DNA of 64,000 bases. Source: Cetobacterium_A sp051653945. GTDB taxonomy: Bacteria > Fusobacteriota > Fusobacteriia > Fusobacteriales > Fusobacteriaceae. The position numbers and the translations under genes are program-made. The first letter of the stretch is position 1. Each line of letters opens with the position of its first letter. The stretch lies in NCBI RefSeq assembly GCF_051653945.1, contig NZ_JBOFXD010000050.1, positions 1-64,000 on the forward strand, written 5' to 3'. The notes under the pieces were generated by a model. The model searched no databases. It was not told the DNA's origin and was given only the letters and a program-made list of their open reading frames with translations. Shown here one piece after another: positions 18,148-27,567 of the stretch.

Positions 18148-18888
18148 TTAGAAGTAGTACTTTGCTCCTACTCCTACTAAATATAAAACTCCGTCGTCTA
18201 CAATAGGTGAGTCTGAAATCTCACTAGAGAATTTCTCCACACCTAAGAATGCCATAAGAGCCACGTTGTCAGTTAATCTATAATCAGCTGTTAAATTAAG
18301 CCCCATTGAATAAGCTGAATCCGCTTTATAAGCTCTGTCAATTTTACTATTTCTTTTTGCTTCGTCTGAAGTTACACCAAAGTAATAATCAGTATAATCT
18401 CCTGAATATCCTTTAACATGAATAGAAGGTACTATTGTAAGTTTGTCATCTACTTTATAAGCTTTAAATGCACTTATCTTTCCCTCTCCTCCGTGTTCTC
18501 CTACTTGAGCAGAAAGCCCAGTTCTAACTCCGTAGAATCCAGTATCAGCATCTAATCTAATTCCAAACATAGCTTGGAACTTTCTATCATCAATATTGTC
18601 GTATCCTTTTGCTAAGTCAGCACCATCTACAGCAAATCCAGCTAATGGATCAACAAATAGCGACGCAGCAAAAGCATCATCTTTATAAAATTGGTATCCT
18701 ACAGTTACACCTTTAACATATAAATCATAATAATTAATATCTAATAGAGGCATTGGATATGCTTTATCTTCTGCACCCTTATACATACTGTCTGAAACTC
18801 CTACTCCAGCTCCTATCCCAAATTTATTTTCAGCTAATGCTGTAGCAGAAAGCGTTAATGCTAATAACCCCATTAATATTTTCTTCAT
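18148..18888 (-). CDS. MipA/OmpV family outer-membrane protein
   Basis: A signal peptide (MKKILMGLLALTLSATALA) precedes a beta-rich mature protein that ends in an aromatic residue (GVGAKYYF), the usual outer-membrane barrel signature. The pattern of alternating Gly/aromatic strands and the total of 246 residues fit MipA/OmpV. The ATG at 18888 is chosen because GGGAGG lies just upstream and it gives a clean signal peptide. It sits between the glycosyltransferase-deacetylase gene and the HAD gene in one operon, supporting an envelope role. Confidence 0.85.
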   Translation of the reverse strand: MKKILMGLLALTLSATALAENKFGIGAGVGVSDSMYKGAEDKAYPMPLLDINYYDLYVKGVTVGYQFYKDDAFAASLFVDPLAGFAVDGADLAKGYDNIDDRKFQAMFGIRLDADTGFYGVRTGLSAQVGEHGGEGKISAFKAYKVDDKLTIVPSIHVKGYSGDYTDYYFGVTSDEAKRNSKIDRAYKADSAYSMGLNLTADYRLTDNVALMAFLGVEKFSSEISDSPIVDDGVLYLVGVGAKYYF

Positions 18889-18904
18889 ATTAATCCTCCC
18901 TAAG

Positions 18905-20707
18905 TCACTTTTTCCCATAACTTTTTTCTTCTCTTTTAACTTTTATAAAGTTATATTTCCCAGATACTTTTCTTTTAAAATTAAAAAGATTATTTGTTGG
19001 AAATATTCCAATTCTTCTAATTTCAAATAGATCATCAGAAAAAACTATACTACCTGAATCAGTAGCTACTGCAAACTCATAGCCAGCCTCTTGAGGTATT
19101 CTTTTTACCTCTTCATTTAAACTACCATAAGGATATGCAAAAGATAATAAATCTTTTCCTATTATTTTTTCAATATTAGATTTTGAATTAATTATCTCAG
19201 ATTTTACCTGTTCAATTGACAATTCCCCTAGTCTTGGATGAGTAGATGTATGCCCACCAAACTCTATTCCATAGTTTTGCATCTCTAGAAGTTCATCTTG
19301 ATTCATTAAAGTAAATCTTTTTTCAGGATTTTCAAGATTGTCCACATCCCATTTATTATACTCTATCCCATCTAGTATATATATAATACCTTTAAATTGA
19401 TATTTTTTCAAGATAGGAAAAGCATTTTCATAGTTATCTTTATATCCATCATCAAACGTAAGCATAACCCATTTCTTATCTTTATCAAATCTTTGTTTAT
19501 ACCTATTATTTAGCAAATCTTCAAAAGTTACAGTTTCGTATCCTTTCTTTTTAAGGTATTTCATCTGTTCTTCGAACTGCTCAGTAGTTACATAAGTGCC
19601 GTGAACTCCCTTTTCACTTTCATCTTTTATAACTCTGTGGTACATAATAACAGGCATCTCATATTTTTTCTTTTTTACAATCTCTCTTTGATAAATCTTT
19701 TCAATATTCTCAACTATAGACTCTATTGAGAACTCCTCTATAATTTTTTCTCTTAAAGACTTTAAATCATCTTTACTTATATTGAAACCTTTATCAATTT
19801 CTGGGATAACATCTATCCATCTAAATGTAGGAGTCTTATTTAAAGAGATATCCCCAAAATTTGATTTTAAAGCTGTATTTAATCTATCTAAAGTTACAAT
19901 TCCTACAGACTCCGCTTCTCCTATTGCTAAAATAGGAACTTCACAAAGAATAGATTCAACTGCAACTCTTCCTGCTCCTATAACAATAGAGGACTCTCTT
20001 ATTTTCTCAGAAACATTATTCACATATCCTAAAAATTCAACATTCCCTGTAAATTTTTTAAATCTTGCTGGAACCTCTTTTCCTCCAATAACTTGAATCT
20101 TAAAATCTTTTCTTTTATGAAGGATATCAAGTAAGTTGTAAGTAACATCTCCCTTAGGTCCAGAAAGTCTTCCTATTATAGATATAACTTTTTGATTCTT
20201 TTGTATATCGTCAACAGATTTTTTTTGATACTCCTTTGTATTGATCATATTTCTAAGAACTGTTATATTTTCAGGTTTAACCTTTAAATCATTAACAACA
20301 TGATCTCTTATATTTTCACAAACACTTAAAGAGTAATCTCCAAATGCTTTAACTATTTTTCTACTCAAGTGCACAGGTTGTCTCCCGTGTATTGTTGTAA
20401 TCAGGGGAATCTTTGCTATTTTACAAGCTATTGCACAACTCCAAGATGATGCTCTTGAATGAGCATGTACAACTTGAATATCCTTCTCTTTTATAATCTT
20501 AAGAAGTTTTCTAACTTGGCTAACTCTATCTTTAAATTTTCTTTTATTAAACTCTATTTTTTCATATTGTGCATTTGTAGGTTTAGTTAAAGTATCTGAA
20601 ACTATATAAACTTTATTCCCTCTCCTAATAAGTTCATCACTTAGAACTGTTCCGTACACCTCAGCACCAGTTACTTCTAACTGTGAAAGTGCCATAAGTA
20701 TATTCAT
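18905..20707 (-). CDS. GT4-type glycosyltransferase fused to polysaccharide deacetylase
   Basis: Residues 1 to about 340 form a GT-B glycosyltransferase (MALSQLEVTGAEVY, VVHAHSRASSWSC, VISIIGRLSGPKG, GRVAVESILCEVPILA). Residues about 350-590 form a NodB-type deacetylase with MYHRV, the metal-binding LTFDDGYKDNYE (near 416), FGGHTSTHPRL (HxxxH near 482) and FAYPYGSLNEE. One polypeptide may add and then deacetylate a sugar in an envelope glycan. There is no signal peptide, so how the deacetylase domain would reach an extracytoplasmic substrate is unclear. A strong GGAGG site precedes the ATG. Confidence 0.86.
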   Translation of the reverse strand: MNILMALSQLEVTGAEVYGTVLSDELIRRGNKVYIVSDTLTKPTNAQYEKIEFNKRKFKDRVSQVRKLLKIIKEKDIQVVHAHSRASSWSCAIACKIAKIPLITTIHGRQPVHLSRKIVKAFGDYSLSVCENIRDHVVNDLKVKPENITVLRNMINTKEYQKKSVDDIQKNQKVISIIGRLSGPKGDVTYNLLDILHKRKDFKIQVIGGKEVPARFKKFTGNVEFLGYVNNVSEKIRESSIVIGAGRVAVESILCEVPILAIGEAESVGIVTLDRLNTALKSNFGDISLNKTPTFRWIDVIPEIDKGFNISKDDLKSLREKIIEEFSIESIVENIEKIYQREIVKKKKYEMPVIMYHRVIKDESEKGVHGTYVTTEQFEEQMKYLKKKGYETVTFEDLLNNRYKQRFDKDKKWVMLTFDDGYKDNYENAFPILKKYQFKGIIYILDGIEYNKWDVDNLENPEKRFTLMNQDELLEMQNYGIEFGGHTSTHPRLGELSIEQVKSEIINSKSNIEKIIGKDLLSFAYPYGSLNEEVKRIPQEAGYEFAVATDSGSIVFSDDLFEIRRIGIFPTNNLFNFKRKVSGKYNFIKVKREEKSYGKK

Positions 20708-20722
20708 TATTAAATCCTCCTA

Positions 20723-21838
20723 CTACTTTAAATTTTCTGGATTCAATACTTCTAACTCTTCAATTACAAAGATACCATCTTTTCTAATTAAAACATCATC
20801 AAACCAAATCTCTCCACCACCGAAGTCTGGTCTTTGAATTAGAACTAAATCCCAATGTATAGCCGATTTATTTCCATTATCAGCTAATTTATATGCTTGC
20901 CCTGGAGTTAAATGTATACTTCCAGCAATTTTTTCATCAAATAGTGTATCCTTCATAGGTTTTAAAATATATGGATTTACACCTATTGCAAATTCACCAA
21001 TGTGTCTTGCTCCATCATCTGTATTTAAAATTTCATTTAATCTTTCAGTATTGTTCGAAGTAGCTTCTATAATTTTTCCATTTTCAAATTTGAAACAAAC
21101 ATTTTCAAAAGTTGTTCCTTGATAAACAGATGGAGTATTATATGATATGATTCCATTTATAGAATCTCTTACTGGAGCTGAGTAAACCTCTCCATCAGGT
21201 ATATTTCTAAGTCCACAACATTTTACTGATGGGATATCCTTTATAGAGAATGTTAAATCTGTTCCAGGTCCAACAATTCTAACTTTATCTGTTCTATCTA
21301 AAAGTGCTGTTAAAGAATCCATAGCTCTACTCATTTTAGAATAATCTAAGTTACAAACATTATAATAGAAATCTTCAAAAGACTCTAAAGATGTATTTGC
21401 AAGTTGAGCCATTGAATTATTAGGATATCTCAGTACAACCCATTTTGTATTATTAACTCTTTCTGATAAATGAACTGGCTTCATAAAGTAATCTGTATAT
21501 ATTTTCATTTTAGCTGAATCTATATCAGATAATTCTGATGCATTCTCAGAACCTCTAATAGCAATATAAGCATCCATGTCTTTCATTCTTTCTAATTCAT
21601 ATTTTGCCATTAACTCTGCCTGTGTTTGATCCATACCTTTTAAAAGTTCTCTTGTAACACTTTGATCTTTTATTGTCACAAAAGGGTGTCCTCCAGCAGC
21701 GTAAACCTCTTTTACTAAAGCTTTAACTAAATTCTTAGAGTCCTCTCCTATAGATTCAATTAAAACCTTTTCTCCTTTTTGTACTCTACATGAGTAAGTA
21801 ACTAAATTTTTTGCTAGTATTTCAATTCTTTGATCCAC
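20723..21838 (-). CDS. M29 family aminopeptidase (AmpS/PepS-like)
   Basis: The 371-residue protein matches thermophilic-type metalloaminopeptidases: VKVRIVGPGTDLTF-like strand, NIPDGEVYSAPVRDS, FENGKIIEA, ARHIGEFAIGVNP, SIHLTPGQAY, SAIHWDLV and GGGEIWFDDVLI, which carry the Glu, His and Asp metal ligands. It acts on peptides in the cytoplasm. The GTG at 21838 is preferred: the GGAGG site lies inside an ATG-started version only 12 bases longer, and the GTG is correctly spaced from it. It is the first gene of the operon running to the HAD gene. Confidence 0.88.
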   Translation of the reverse strand: MDQRIEILAKNLVTYSCRVQKGEKVLIESIGEDSKNLVKALVKEVYAAGGHPFVTIKDQSVTRELLKGMDQTQAELMAKYELERMKDMDAYIAIRGSENASELSDIDSAKMKIYTDYFMKPVHLSERVNNTKWVVLRYPNNSMAQLANTSLESFEDFYYNVCNLDYSKMSRAMDSLTALLDRTDKVRIVGPGTDLTFSIKDIPSVKCCGLRNIPDGEVYSAPVRDSINGIISYNTPSVYQGTTFENVCFKFENGKIIEATSNNTERLNEILNTDDGARHIGEFAIGVNPYILKPMKDTLFDEKIAGSIHLTPGQAYKLADNGNKSAIHWDLVLIQRPDFGGGEIWFDDVLIRKDGIFVIEELEVLNPENLK

Positions 21839-21975
21839 GGTAACCTCCATTTAATCACGTATTATATTCTATAATTATACAATGAAAAGTTATAAATATA
21901 TAGTTAATTTTTTACAAATCCTCTTTTAAGTTAAAAAAAAGATGTTATAATAACATATTATGTGGAGGTGATTTG

Positions 21976-22710
21976 ATGAAACTATTTTTTTCCCCAAGCA
22001 AGGGAATGCACTATAAAACTTTTAAATATTCTGAGGATAATGATATTACAAATATTCCATTTAAAGAGAAAACAGACTTTTTAGTATCAGTCTTAAAAAA
22101 TTTTTCTGAAGATGAGGTTTCAACTAAATTAAAAATAAAAGGTAAGATACTAGATGATGTTTTAAATATATATAGTAATTTTTATAATCAAGTGGAGAGA
22201 GAAGCTATCGCTCTTTATGATGGTGTTAGTTATAAGCAACTATGTATAGAAAATTTTTCTAGAGAAAGCTATAACTATATGAGAGATAATGTTTTTATCT
22301 TTTCAGCTTTATATGGAGTTTTAAATGCCTGTACTCCAATAAAACCATACCGTTTAGATATGACAAATAAAATACTTGAAATATCTCCATACGATTTCTG
22401 GAGAGAGGACATAGAAAACTATTTACTACAGTTTAAAAATGAAACTTTTATAAATATTGCGTCAAATGAGTTTTCTAAAATTTTAAACAGAAAAGTTTTT
22501 AATGTGGTAGATATTGAGTTTAGACAATATGAGGGAGATAAAATAAAAAATATTAGTACAGAAGCTAAAAAAGCTAGAGGTGCCTTATTAAATTATCTTA
22601 TTGAGAATAAAATAGATTGTGTTGAAGATATTAGAAATTTTAACTCTCTTGGCTATATATTTTCTTCAGAACTATCTTCTGAAAAAGCTATTTTCTTCAT
22701 AAAAAAATAG
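21976..22710 (+). CDS. yaaA: Peroxide stress protein YaaA (DUF328/UPF0246)
   Basis: YaaA lowers intracellular free iron and limits oxidative DNA damage in E. coli. The 244-residue product has the family opening KLFFSPSKGMHY, the central LYGVLNACTPIKPYRLDM and the C-terminal KARGALLNYL. The ATG at 21976 follows GGAGG by seven bases; an in-frame TTG one codon upstream is less likely. A TATAAT at 21946-21951 may be its -10 box. It is a single-gene unit with a terminator overlapping its stop. Confidence 0.9.
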   Translation: MKLFFSPSKGMHYKTFKYSEDNDITNIPFKEKTDFLVSVLKNFSEDEVSTKLKIKGKILDDVLNIYSNFYNQVEREAIALYDGVSYKQLCIENFSRESYNYMRDNVFIFSALYGVLNACTPIKPYRLDMTNKILEISPYDFWREDIENYLLQFKNETFINIASNEFSKILNRKVFNVVDIEFRQYEGDKIKNISTEAKKARGALLNYLIENKIDCVEDIRNFNSLGYIFSSELSSEKAIFFIKK

Positions 22711-22736
22711 GTTAGATTTTTCTAACCTATTTTTTA
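22702..22736. terminator. Bidirectional intrinsic terminator
   Basis: AATAGGTTAGA pairs with TCTAACCTATT with A-rich and T-rich flanks. It overlaps the yaaA stop and serves the converging CrtI-like gene too. Confidence 0.85.
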
Positions 22737-24214
22737 TCTATCAAATCAGCAACTATTTTAGCTGATCCATAAATAGTAGGAAGTCCACTTCCTGGATGAG
22801 TTCCACCACCGACTACAAATAAATTTTTATATCCTTCCAATTCATTATGCGGTCTAAACCATAACATCTGCATAATATTATGCGATAGATTGAATACAGC
22901 ACCTCTATATACATCATAGTCTAACTCCCAATCATTTGGAGTTATTACTTTTAACTCCTCAATGTGATCTCTTATCCCTTTAAACTCTCCTATTTTTTCT
23001 AATTTATCTAAAAGAAGTTGAGTAAAATCATCCTTTTCTAATTCCCAATCTATTTGAGAGCTATTATTAGCTACTGGAACTAAAACATAAACTGAAGATT
23101 TTCCTTTAGGAGCTAATGTAGTGTCTGTAACTGATGGATTTTGAATATAGAAAGAAAAATCTCCACCCACATCTTTATTTTCAGATATTTTTTTAACATT
23201 TTTTTTATAATCTTTTGCAAAAATTATGTTGTGATGAGAAATATTTTTATAAACTTTATTTATTCCTAAATACAGCATGAATGTTGAACACGAATATTTT
23301 TTCTTTTCTAAATTTTTATCAGAATACTTACTTCTCAACTCTTGTGGAATTAAATTTTTCATTGCTGTTGAAAAATCAGCATTTATTATTACAGAATTTC
23401 CTTCTATAACACTTCCATTATCTAACTTAACACCGATAGCTTTTTTATCTTCAAACAGAATCTCCTTAACTGGAGTTTCTAAAAATATCTCCCCTCCTTT
23501 TTTTATAATGAGCTCACTCATTATCTTTGAAACTCTATTTAGTCCACCTTCAATATGAAAAACTCCATATTTATGTTCAAGATATGAGATCATAGAAAAA
23601 GTTCCAGGAGCAACCCATGGGGACATTCCTATATACTTAGCTTGGAAAGTAAAAGATAATTTTAACTCCTCCTCTTTGTAATAATCTCCTAAAACATCAT
23701 ATATTGATCTATGAGCATCTAAATAAGGAATGGCTTTTAAAAAATTAGGTTTTAAATAATCAACCAAAGAAAGATATGGAACTTTTAAACAAGGTTCTAG
23801 TTTTGAAAATTTTTTAGCCTCTCTATTCATATAGGCATCGTAAGATTTTGAGCTATATGGAAATATTTTTTCCATCTCTCCATACATAAGAAATTTTTGA
23901 TTATATGAATAGGGATTAAAATCATCTAGCCCATAAAATTTTAATCTATACATTGGATTTATTTCTATAAGATTTAACTGTTCGTCTAATCTCTCCCCAG
24001 ATTCAATAAATATCTCCTCTAAAACTTGTGGCATTAGAAAAAATGTTGGTCCTAAATCGAATTTGTAATCTCCTAAATTAAAAGAAGAATTTCTTCCACC
24101 TACATAAGGTTTTTTCTCGTAAATTTTAACAGAATATCCTTTACTAGATAAAAGTAGTCCTGCTGCTAATCCTCCAGGACCAGCCCCTACAATTATAATT
24201 TTTTTCTTTTCCAT
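22727..24214 (-). CDS. Phytoene desaturase (CrtI)-like FAD-dependent oxidoreductase
   Basis: The 495-residue protein opens with a dinucleotide-binding motif (VGAGPGGLAAGLLL), then the KKPYVGGRNSSF segment, and ends with the CrtI-family C terminus (VVGGGTHPGSGLPTIYGSAKIVADLI). It would oxidise a polyene or related lipid using FAD. No crtB or other carotenoid gene is near, so the substrate is uncertain. The ATG at 24214 follows GGAGG with a 7-base gap; an ATG five codons earlier would place the ribosome site inside the gene. Confidence 0.8.
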   Translation of the reverse strand: MEKKKIIIVGAGPGGLAAGLLLSSKGYSVKIYEKKPYVGGRNSSFNLGDYKFDLGPTFFLMPQVLEEIFIESGERLDEQLNLIEINPMYRLKFYGLDDFNPYSYNQKFLMYGEMEKIFPYSSKSYDAYMNREAKKFSKLEPCLKVPYLSLVDYLKPNFLKAIPYLDAHRSIYDVLGDYYKEEELKLSFTFQAKYIGMSPWVAPGTFSMISYLEHKYGVFHIEGGLNRVSKIMSELIIKKGGEIFLETPVKEILFEDKKAIGVKLDNGSVIEGNSVIINADFSTAMKNLIPQELRSKYSDKNLEKKKYSCSTFMLYLGINKVYKNISHHNIIFAKDYKKNVKKISENKDVGGDFSFYIQNPSVTDTTLAPKGKSSVYVLVPVANNSSQIDWELEKDDFTQLLLDKLEKIGEFKGIRDHIEELKVITPNDWELDYDVYRGAVFNLSHNIMQMLWFRPHNELEGYKNLFVVGGGTHPGSGLPTIYGSAKIVADLIDKK

Positions 24215-24358
24215 TCCCTCACCTCCCATTACGTGTTTACTTTATATATTTTCATATATTAGTGTATACTCGACCAAATTCAACTTTCTTTTTTAAAAAC
24301 ATTTTTTTTGTGATATAATTTTTCTAGCTATTTTAGTAATTGGAGGAGGTTTATAAAG

Positions 24359-25129
24359 GTGTTTGTTGAAGAAAGAAAACAAAGCATTTTAAATATATTA
24401 AAACAAAAAGAAAAAGTTTCTGTTAATGAATTAAGCGATCTTTTTTCTGTGAGTAAAGTTATCATCAGAAAAGATCTCTGTCAAATGGAAGAGGAAAACC
24501 TTTTAATTAGAACTCATGGTGGAGCTATCTTAAAAAGAAAAGTTGTAGATAAGATTATTTTAAAAGATATTGCTAAAGAGGATTTAGAAGAAAAAACAGC
24601 ATTAGCAGAAAAAGCTATTTCTCTTATTCAAGATGGGGATATAATTTTTTTAGACGATTCTACTGAAATGATAATCGTTGCAGCACTTTTACAAAAGAGA
24701 AAAATAAAGATTTCTGTTATAAGTAACGTACTTGAAATACAAAAGATTTTATCTGAAAATAAAGGAATTGAGATTATATCTTTAGGTGGAGTATATGATT
24801 CAAGAACAGATTCTTTTATAGGAGAAATGGCTCGAGAAAATTTAGAGTATTTTAATCCAAATAAGGTTTTTATAGGAATCGGTGGAATAAATGTAGATAA
24901 GATGCAGTTAAGTACCTATACTATTGATGAAGGAAAATTTAAAAGTACTGCACTTAAAGTCGGACAAGAAAGTTTTATAATAACTCAAAGTAAAAAATTT
25001 TATCAGGATTCTATATTTAATTTTTCTAAGATTAAAGAGGGAATGACAATTATTACAGATTATAATCTTTCTGAAGATTTTGAAAAAAAACTTATAGAAA
25101 ACAACATTAAAATAATAAAACACAAATAA
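24359..25129 (+). CDS. DeoR family transcriptional regulator
   Basis: The 256-residue protein has an N-terminal DeoR helix-turn-helix (residues 3-57; ERKQSILNILKQKEKVSVNEL, then RTHGGAIL) and a DeoRC sensor domain (about 75-235; IQDGDIIFLDDSTE, SLGGVYDSRTDSFIGEMA, GIGGINVD). Such regulators respond to sugar phosphates. It starts at GTG nine bases after GGAGGAGG. No sugar operon is adjacent, so the target is unknown. GATATAAT in the upstream gap may be its -10 box. Confidence 0.88.
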   Translation: MFVEERKQSILNILKQKEKVSVNELSDLFSVSKVIIRKDLCQMEEENLLIRTHGGAILKRKVVDKIILKDIAKEDLEEKTALAEKAISLIQDGDIIFLDDSTEMIIVAALLQKRKIKISVISNVLEIQKILSENKGIEIISLGGVYDSRTDSFIGEMARENLEYFNPNKVFIGIGGINVDKMQLSTYTIDEGKFKSTALKVGQESFIITQSKKFYQDSIFNFSKIKEGMTIITDYNLSEDFEKKLIENNIKIIKHK

Positions 25130-25165
25130 CTTTAATCAGTTCTAGGGTAATGATTACTTCAGAAC

Positions 25166-25222
25166 TAAAAAAATCCCCTCTCATAATTATTGATTACTCT
25201 CTAATTAGGAGGGGGATTTTTA
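25166..25222. terminator. Bidirectional terminator with long imperfect stem
   Basis: AAAATCCCCTCTCATAATTA and TAATTAGGAGGGGGATTTT form a long hairpin with one or two bulges. T and A runs lie on the outer sides. It separates the convergent DeoR and TM_helix genes. Confidence 0.8.
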
Positions 25223-25226
25223 TATA

Positions 25227-26714
25227 TTAATTTTCTTTTGGAGGTTCTGTTTCATCTTTTTCTTCATTTTTTTTACAGCAATTTAACTTCTGAAGTTTCT
25301 CTTTTGCTAAATCTTTTCCACCAATTCCAAAAGCTATTGCAAAGGCCACTGCTAAAGCACCAACAGTAAATCCAAATGCTAAATTTATAATCTCATTAGC
25401 TATTCCCATCTGTCTTAGTCCCATAGCTCCAACAAAAACTATTATAGCTACTTTTGCTATATTTGATATCTGATTTTTATTTACTAAAGATGTATTTTTT
25501 ATTATTTTAGCAACATAGTTTGCTATAACAATTCCAATTGCTATAACTATAACACCTAATAAAATATCTCCCAATAAGATTGTTAATTTTAAACTCAAAT
25601 CTTGTAGTGATCCAAAATTTAAAATCTCTATTGATTGAATTATTGCAAAGTAAATTATTAAAATTTTTGAAAACTTACCAATTAATTTAGAGTAATTATT
25701 TTCAATAGTTTTTAATCCTGCTTTTTCAAGATGTGAATCAAATTTTAAACCTATTAATAAATTTGTTATTATACTTTCTATGATTCTACCAAAGTATAGT
25801 GCAACAACTAAAACTAATGCTACGCCTACTAAATTTGGAACATAGTTAAATAAGATATTTAGCATACTTATTACAGGGGATATAATTATATCTAATCCTA
25901 AATAGTTTAAAGATGCTGAAAATACTGGTATTAATACTAATACATAAACTATATTGGCTACTACACTTGAAAGTTTCCCCTCAAATAATACTTTACCATC
26001 TACGCTTAGTTTCTCATCAAGTTTAAAAGAATCTAAAACACCTTTTAAAATATCTCTTAATTTCGAAGCGATAAACCAACCTACAACTAAAACTAATGTA
26101 GCAGCAACCAAACTTGGAATATAATTTAAGAATTTAGTCAACATATCAGTAATTGGAATTAATATTTTGTCTAATTTTAACGCTGCTAAAACTCCTGGTA
26201 AAATAAGTATAAATATTACTAATGAAATAATTTCACTAAATATTTTAGATAAAGATATTCCATTCTCGTTTGAATGTATCTTTTCATCAACTTTCATTTT
26301 TTTAAAGAATAGCTCAGAAAACTTTTGAGAAAGTTTTGCTAAAATAATTGCAACTATTAAAAGTACTATTCCTCCTAATACATTAGGAATATATGAAAAG
26401 ATTGGATCTAAAAGATTTAAAATAGGATTTACCAATCTACTAAATCCTAGTTTTTCCATAATTATACCTATTATAAAGATTACAAAGATATAGTAGATAA
26501 ACTTAAGAAGTATTTTTATTGCTGATGTACTTGTTCCACCCTCTTTTCCAGTGATCTCATGTTCTAAGTTAGAAAATAGTTTTGTTTTAGTTAGGATATG
26601 CTCTAACTTACTAACTACAATTGATGCTAAAGCCAATCCCACCAATAGTATAATAACCGATGCAATGATATTAAGTGTTACATTGTTGAGAATTAAAAGT
26701 TTAATCTCTTCCAT
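25227..26714 (-). CDS. Conserved TM_helix-repeat membrane protein (mechanosensitive-channel related, CmpX-like)
   Basis: The 495-residue integral membrane protein is built of several repeats of a unit with one transmembrane helix followed by a Leu/Val-rich amphipathic stretch (FNYVPNLVG and FLNYIPSLVA type), each linked to a conserved SKL/LKLDEK loop. The C-terminal VAFAIAFGIGGKDLAKEKLQKL is typical of the TM_helix (PF05552) family related to mechanosensitive channels. A cytoplasmic acidic tail follows, containing CCKKNEEKDETE. It is the second gene after a 27-residue membrane peptide whose stop is four bases before this ATG. Confidence 0.82.
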   Translation of the reverse strand: MEEIKLLILNNVTLNIIASVIILLVGLALASIVVSKLEHILTKTKLFSNLEHEITGKEGGTSTSAIKILLKFIYYIFVIFIIGIIMEKLGFSRLVNPILNLLDPIFSYIPNVLGGIVLLIVAIILAKLSQKFSELFFKKMKVDEKIHSNENGISLSKIFSEIISLVIFILILPGVLAALKLDKILIPITDMLTKFLNYIPSLVAATLVLVVGWFIASKLRDILKGVLDSFKLDEKLSVDGKVLFEGKLSSVVANIVYVLVLIPVFSASLNYLGLDIIISPVISMLNILFNYVPNLVGVALVLVVALYFGRIIESIITNLLIGLKFDSHLEKAGLKTIENNYSKLIGKFSKILIIYFAIIQSIEILNFGSLQDLSLKLTILLGDILLGVIVIAIGIVIANYVAKIIKNTSLVNKNQISNIAKVAIIVFVGAMGLRQMGIANEIINLAFGFTVGALAVAFAIAFGIGGKDLAKEKLQKLNCCKKNEEKDETEPPKEN

Positions 26715-26718
26715 TTTT

Positions 26719-26802
26719 TTACCACCCTCCTATTTCTTCTATTTTATTTATAATCAGGCAAATTATAAATATTGCTATAAAAATTGTTATTGATAAAACC
26801 AT
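26719..26802 (-). CDS. Small single-span membrane peptide (27 aa)
   Basis: The frame encodes 27 residues: a hydrophobic helix (VLSITIFIAIFIICLIIN) followed by KIEEIGGW. A ribosome binding site (AGGAAGTGATG) precedes the ATG. The last codons supply the AGGAGGG site of the TM_helix gene, which begins four bases after the TAA. The tight coupling suggests a small partner or regulator of that channel-like protein. The role is inference; small single-span partners of membrane proteins are known, but this peptide is not one I recognise. Confidence 0.6.
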   Translation of the reverse strand: MVLSITIFIAIFIICLIINKIEEIGGW

Positions 26803-26928
26803 ATTCATCACTTCCTAATTAATTTTATTTATAACTTTTTTTACTAATATTTTTAAACATTTCTTTTTTTAATATTTACTTTTTTATGTTTTTTGTGGTA
26901 TTACTAATAATATAAGGAGGTGGATAAA

Positions 26929-27489
26929 TTGAATTTAAGATTTATTAAAAAGATATTTTCTTTTGTTTTTTTATTATTAATGATTATCGGTTGTTCTAAT
27001 AATCCTTATAAATGGGAATCAACTCAAGTTGCTATCAATAATTCATATAAACTGCAAACAGGAGATATTATTATAAAAAATAAACTAGTTACTGACCCTA
27101 TCTCTTGGTTGGGACATAGTTCTGTTATGATTAGTGATACTCATATTGGAGATTTTCCCATGCCAGGTAGTGATTATTACACAATCAGTGTAAAAGCTTG
27201 GCTTAATGAATCTGACCGTAAAGTTATTGTCTTAAGATATTCAAAATTCAATCAACAATTTAAAGAGGCCTTTTTGAAAAATGTAGAAAAGTATGGTCAT
27301 GGTAAATATAAACCATCTTTTTTTAAAAATAATGAAACAGATTTCTACTGCTCTAAGTTTGTTTGGTTTTTATTTTTTAAAACTTCTCAAGATTTAGGAT
27401 ATAATTTAGATTTAGATTCAAATAAAGGTCCTATTATTTTCCCGTATGATTTCTTAAACTCTGAAAATTTAGAACAAGTTATTCTTTAA
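26929..27489 (+). CDS. YiiX-like permuted NlpC/P60 (papain-fold) lipoprotein
   Basis: The 186-residue protein has a lipoprotein signal (FVFLLLMIIGCSNN; lipidated Cys in IIGC) and the permuted papain-like order: LQTGDIII, then WLGHSSVMI with the catalytic His, and later DFYCSKFVWFLFF with the catalytic Cys. Family members cleave amide or ester bonds in cell wall or lipids. The TTG at 26929 is preferred because AAGGAGGTG ends six bases before it; a GTG at 26920 overlaps that site. It is probably periplasmic and membrane anchored. Confidence 0.75.
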   Translation: MNLRFIKKIFSFVFLLLMIIGCSNNPYKWESTQVAINNSYKLQTGDIIIKNKLVTDPISWLGHSSVMISDTHIGDFPMPGSDYYTISVKAWLNESDRKVIVLRYSKFNQQFKEAFLKNVEKYGHGKYKPSFFKNNETDFYCSKFVWFLFFKTSQDLGYNLDLDSNKGPIIFPYDFLNSENLEQVIL

Positions 27490-27503
27490 CTCATTTTAAT
27501 TTG

Positions 27504-27532
27504 TTGACCTCCTATTTTAAAAGTTGTATAAT
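27504..27532 (+). promoter_or_regulatory. Sigma-70-type promoter
   Basis: TTGACC (27504-27509) and consensus TATAAT (27527-27532) are spaced exactly 17 bases apart, 35 bases before the ATG of the next gene. Confidence 0.85.
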
Positions 27533-27567
27533 TTATAAGAAGTTTTAATTACTAAAAGGAGAAATTA

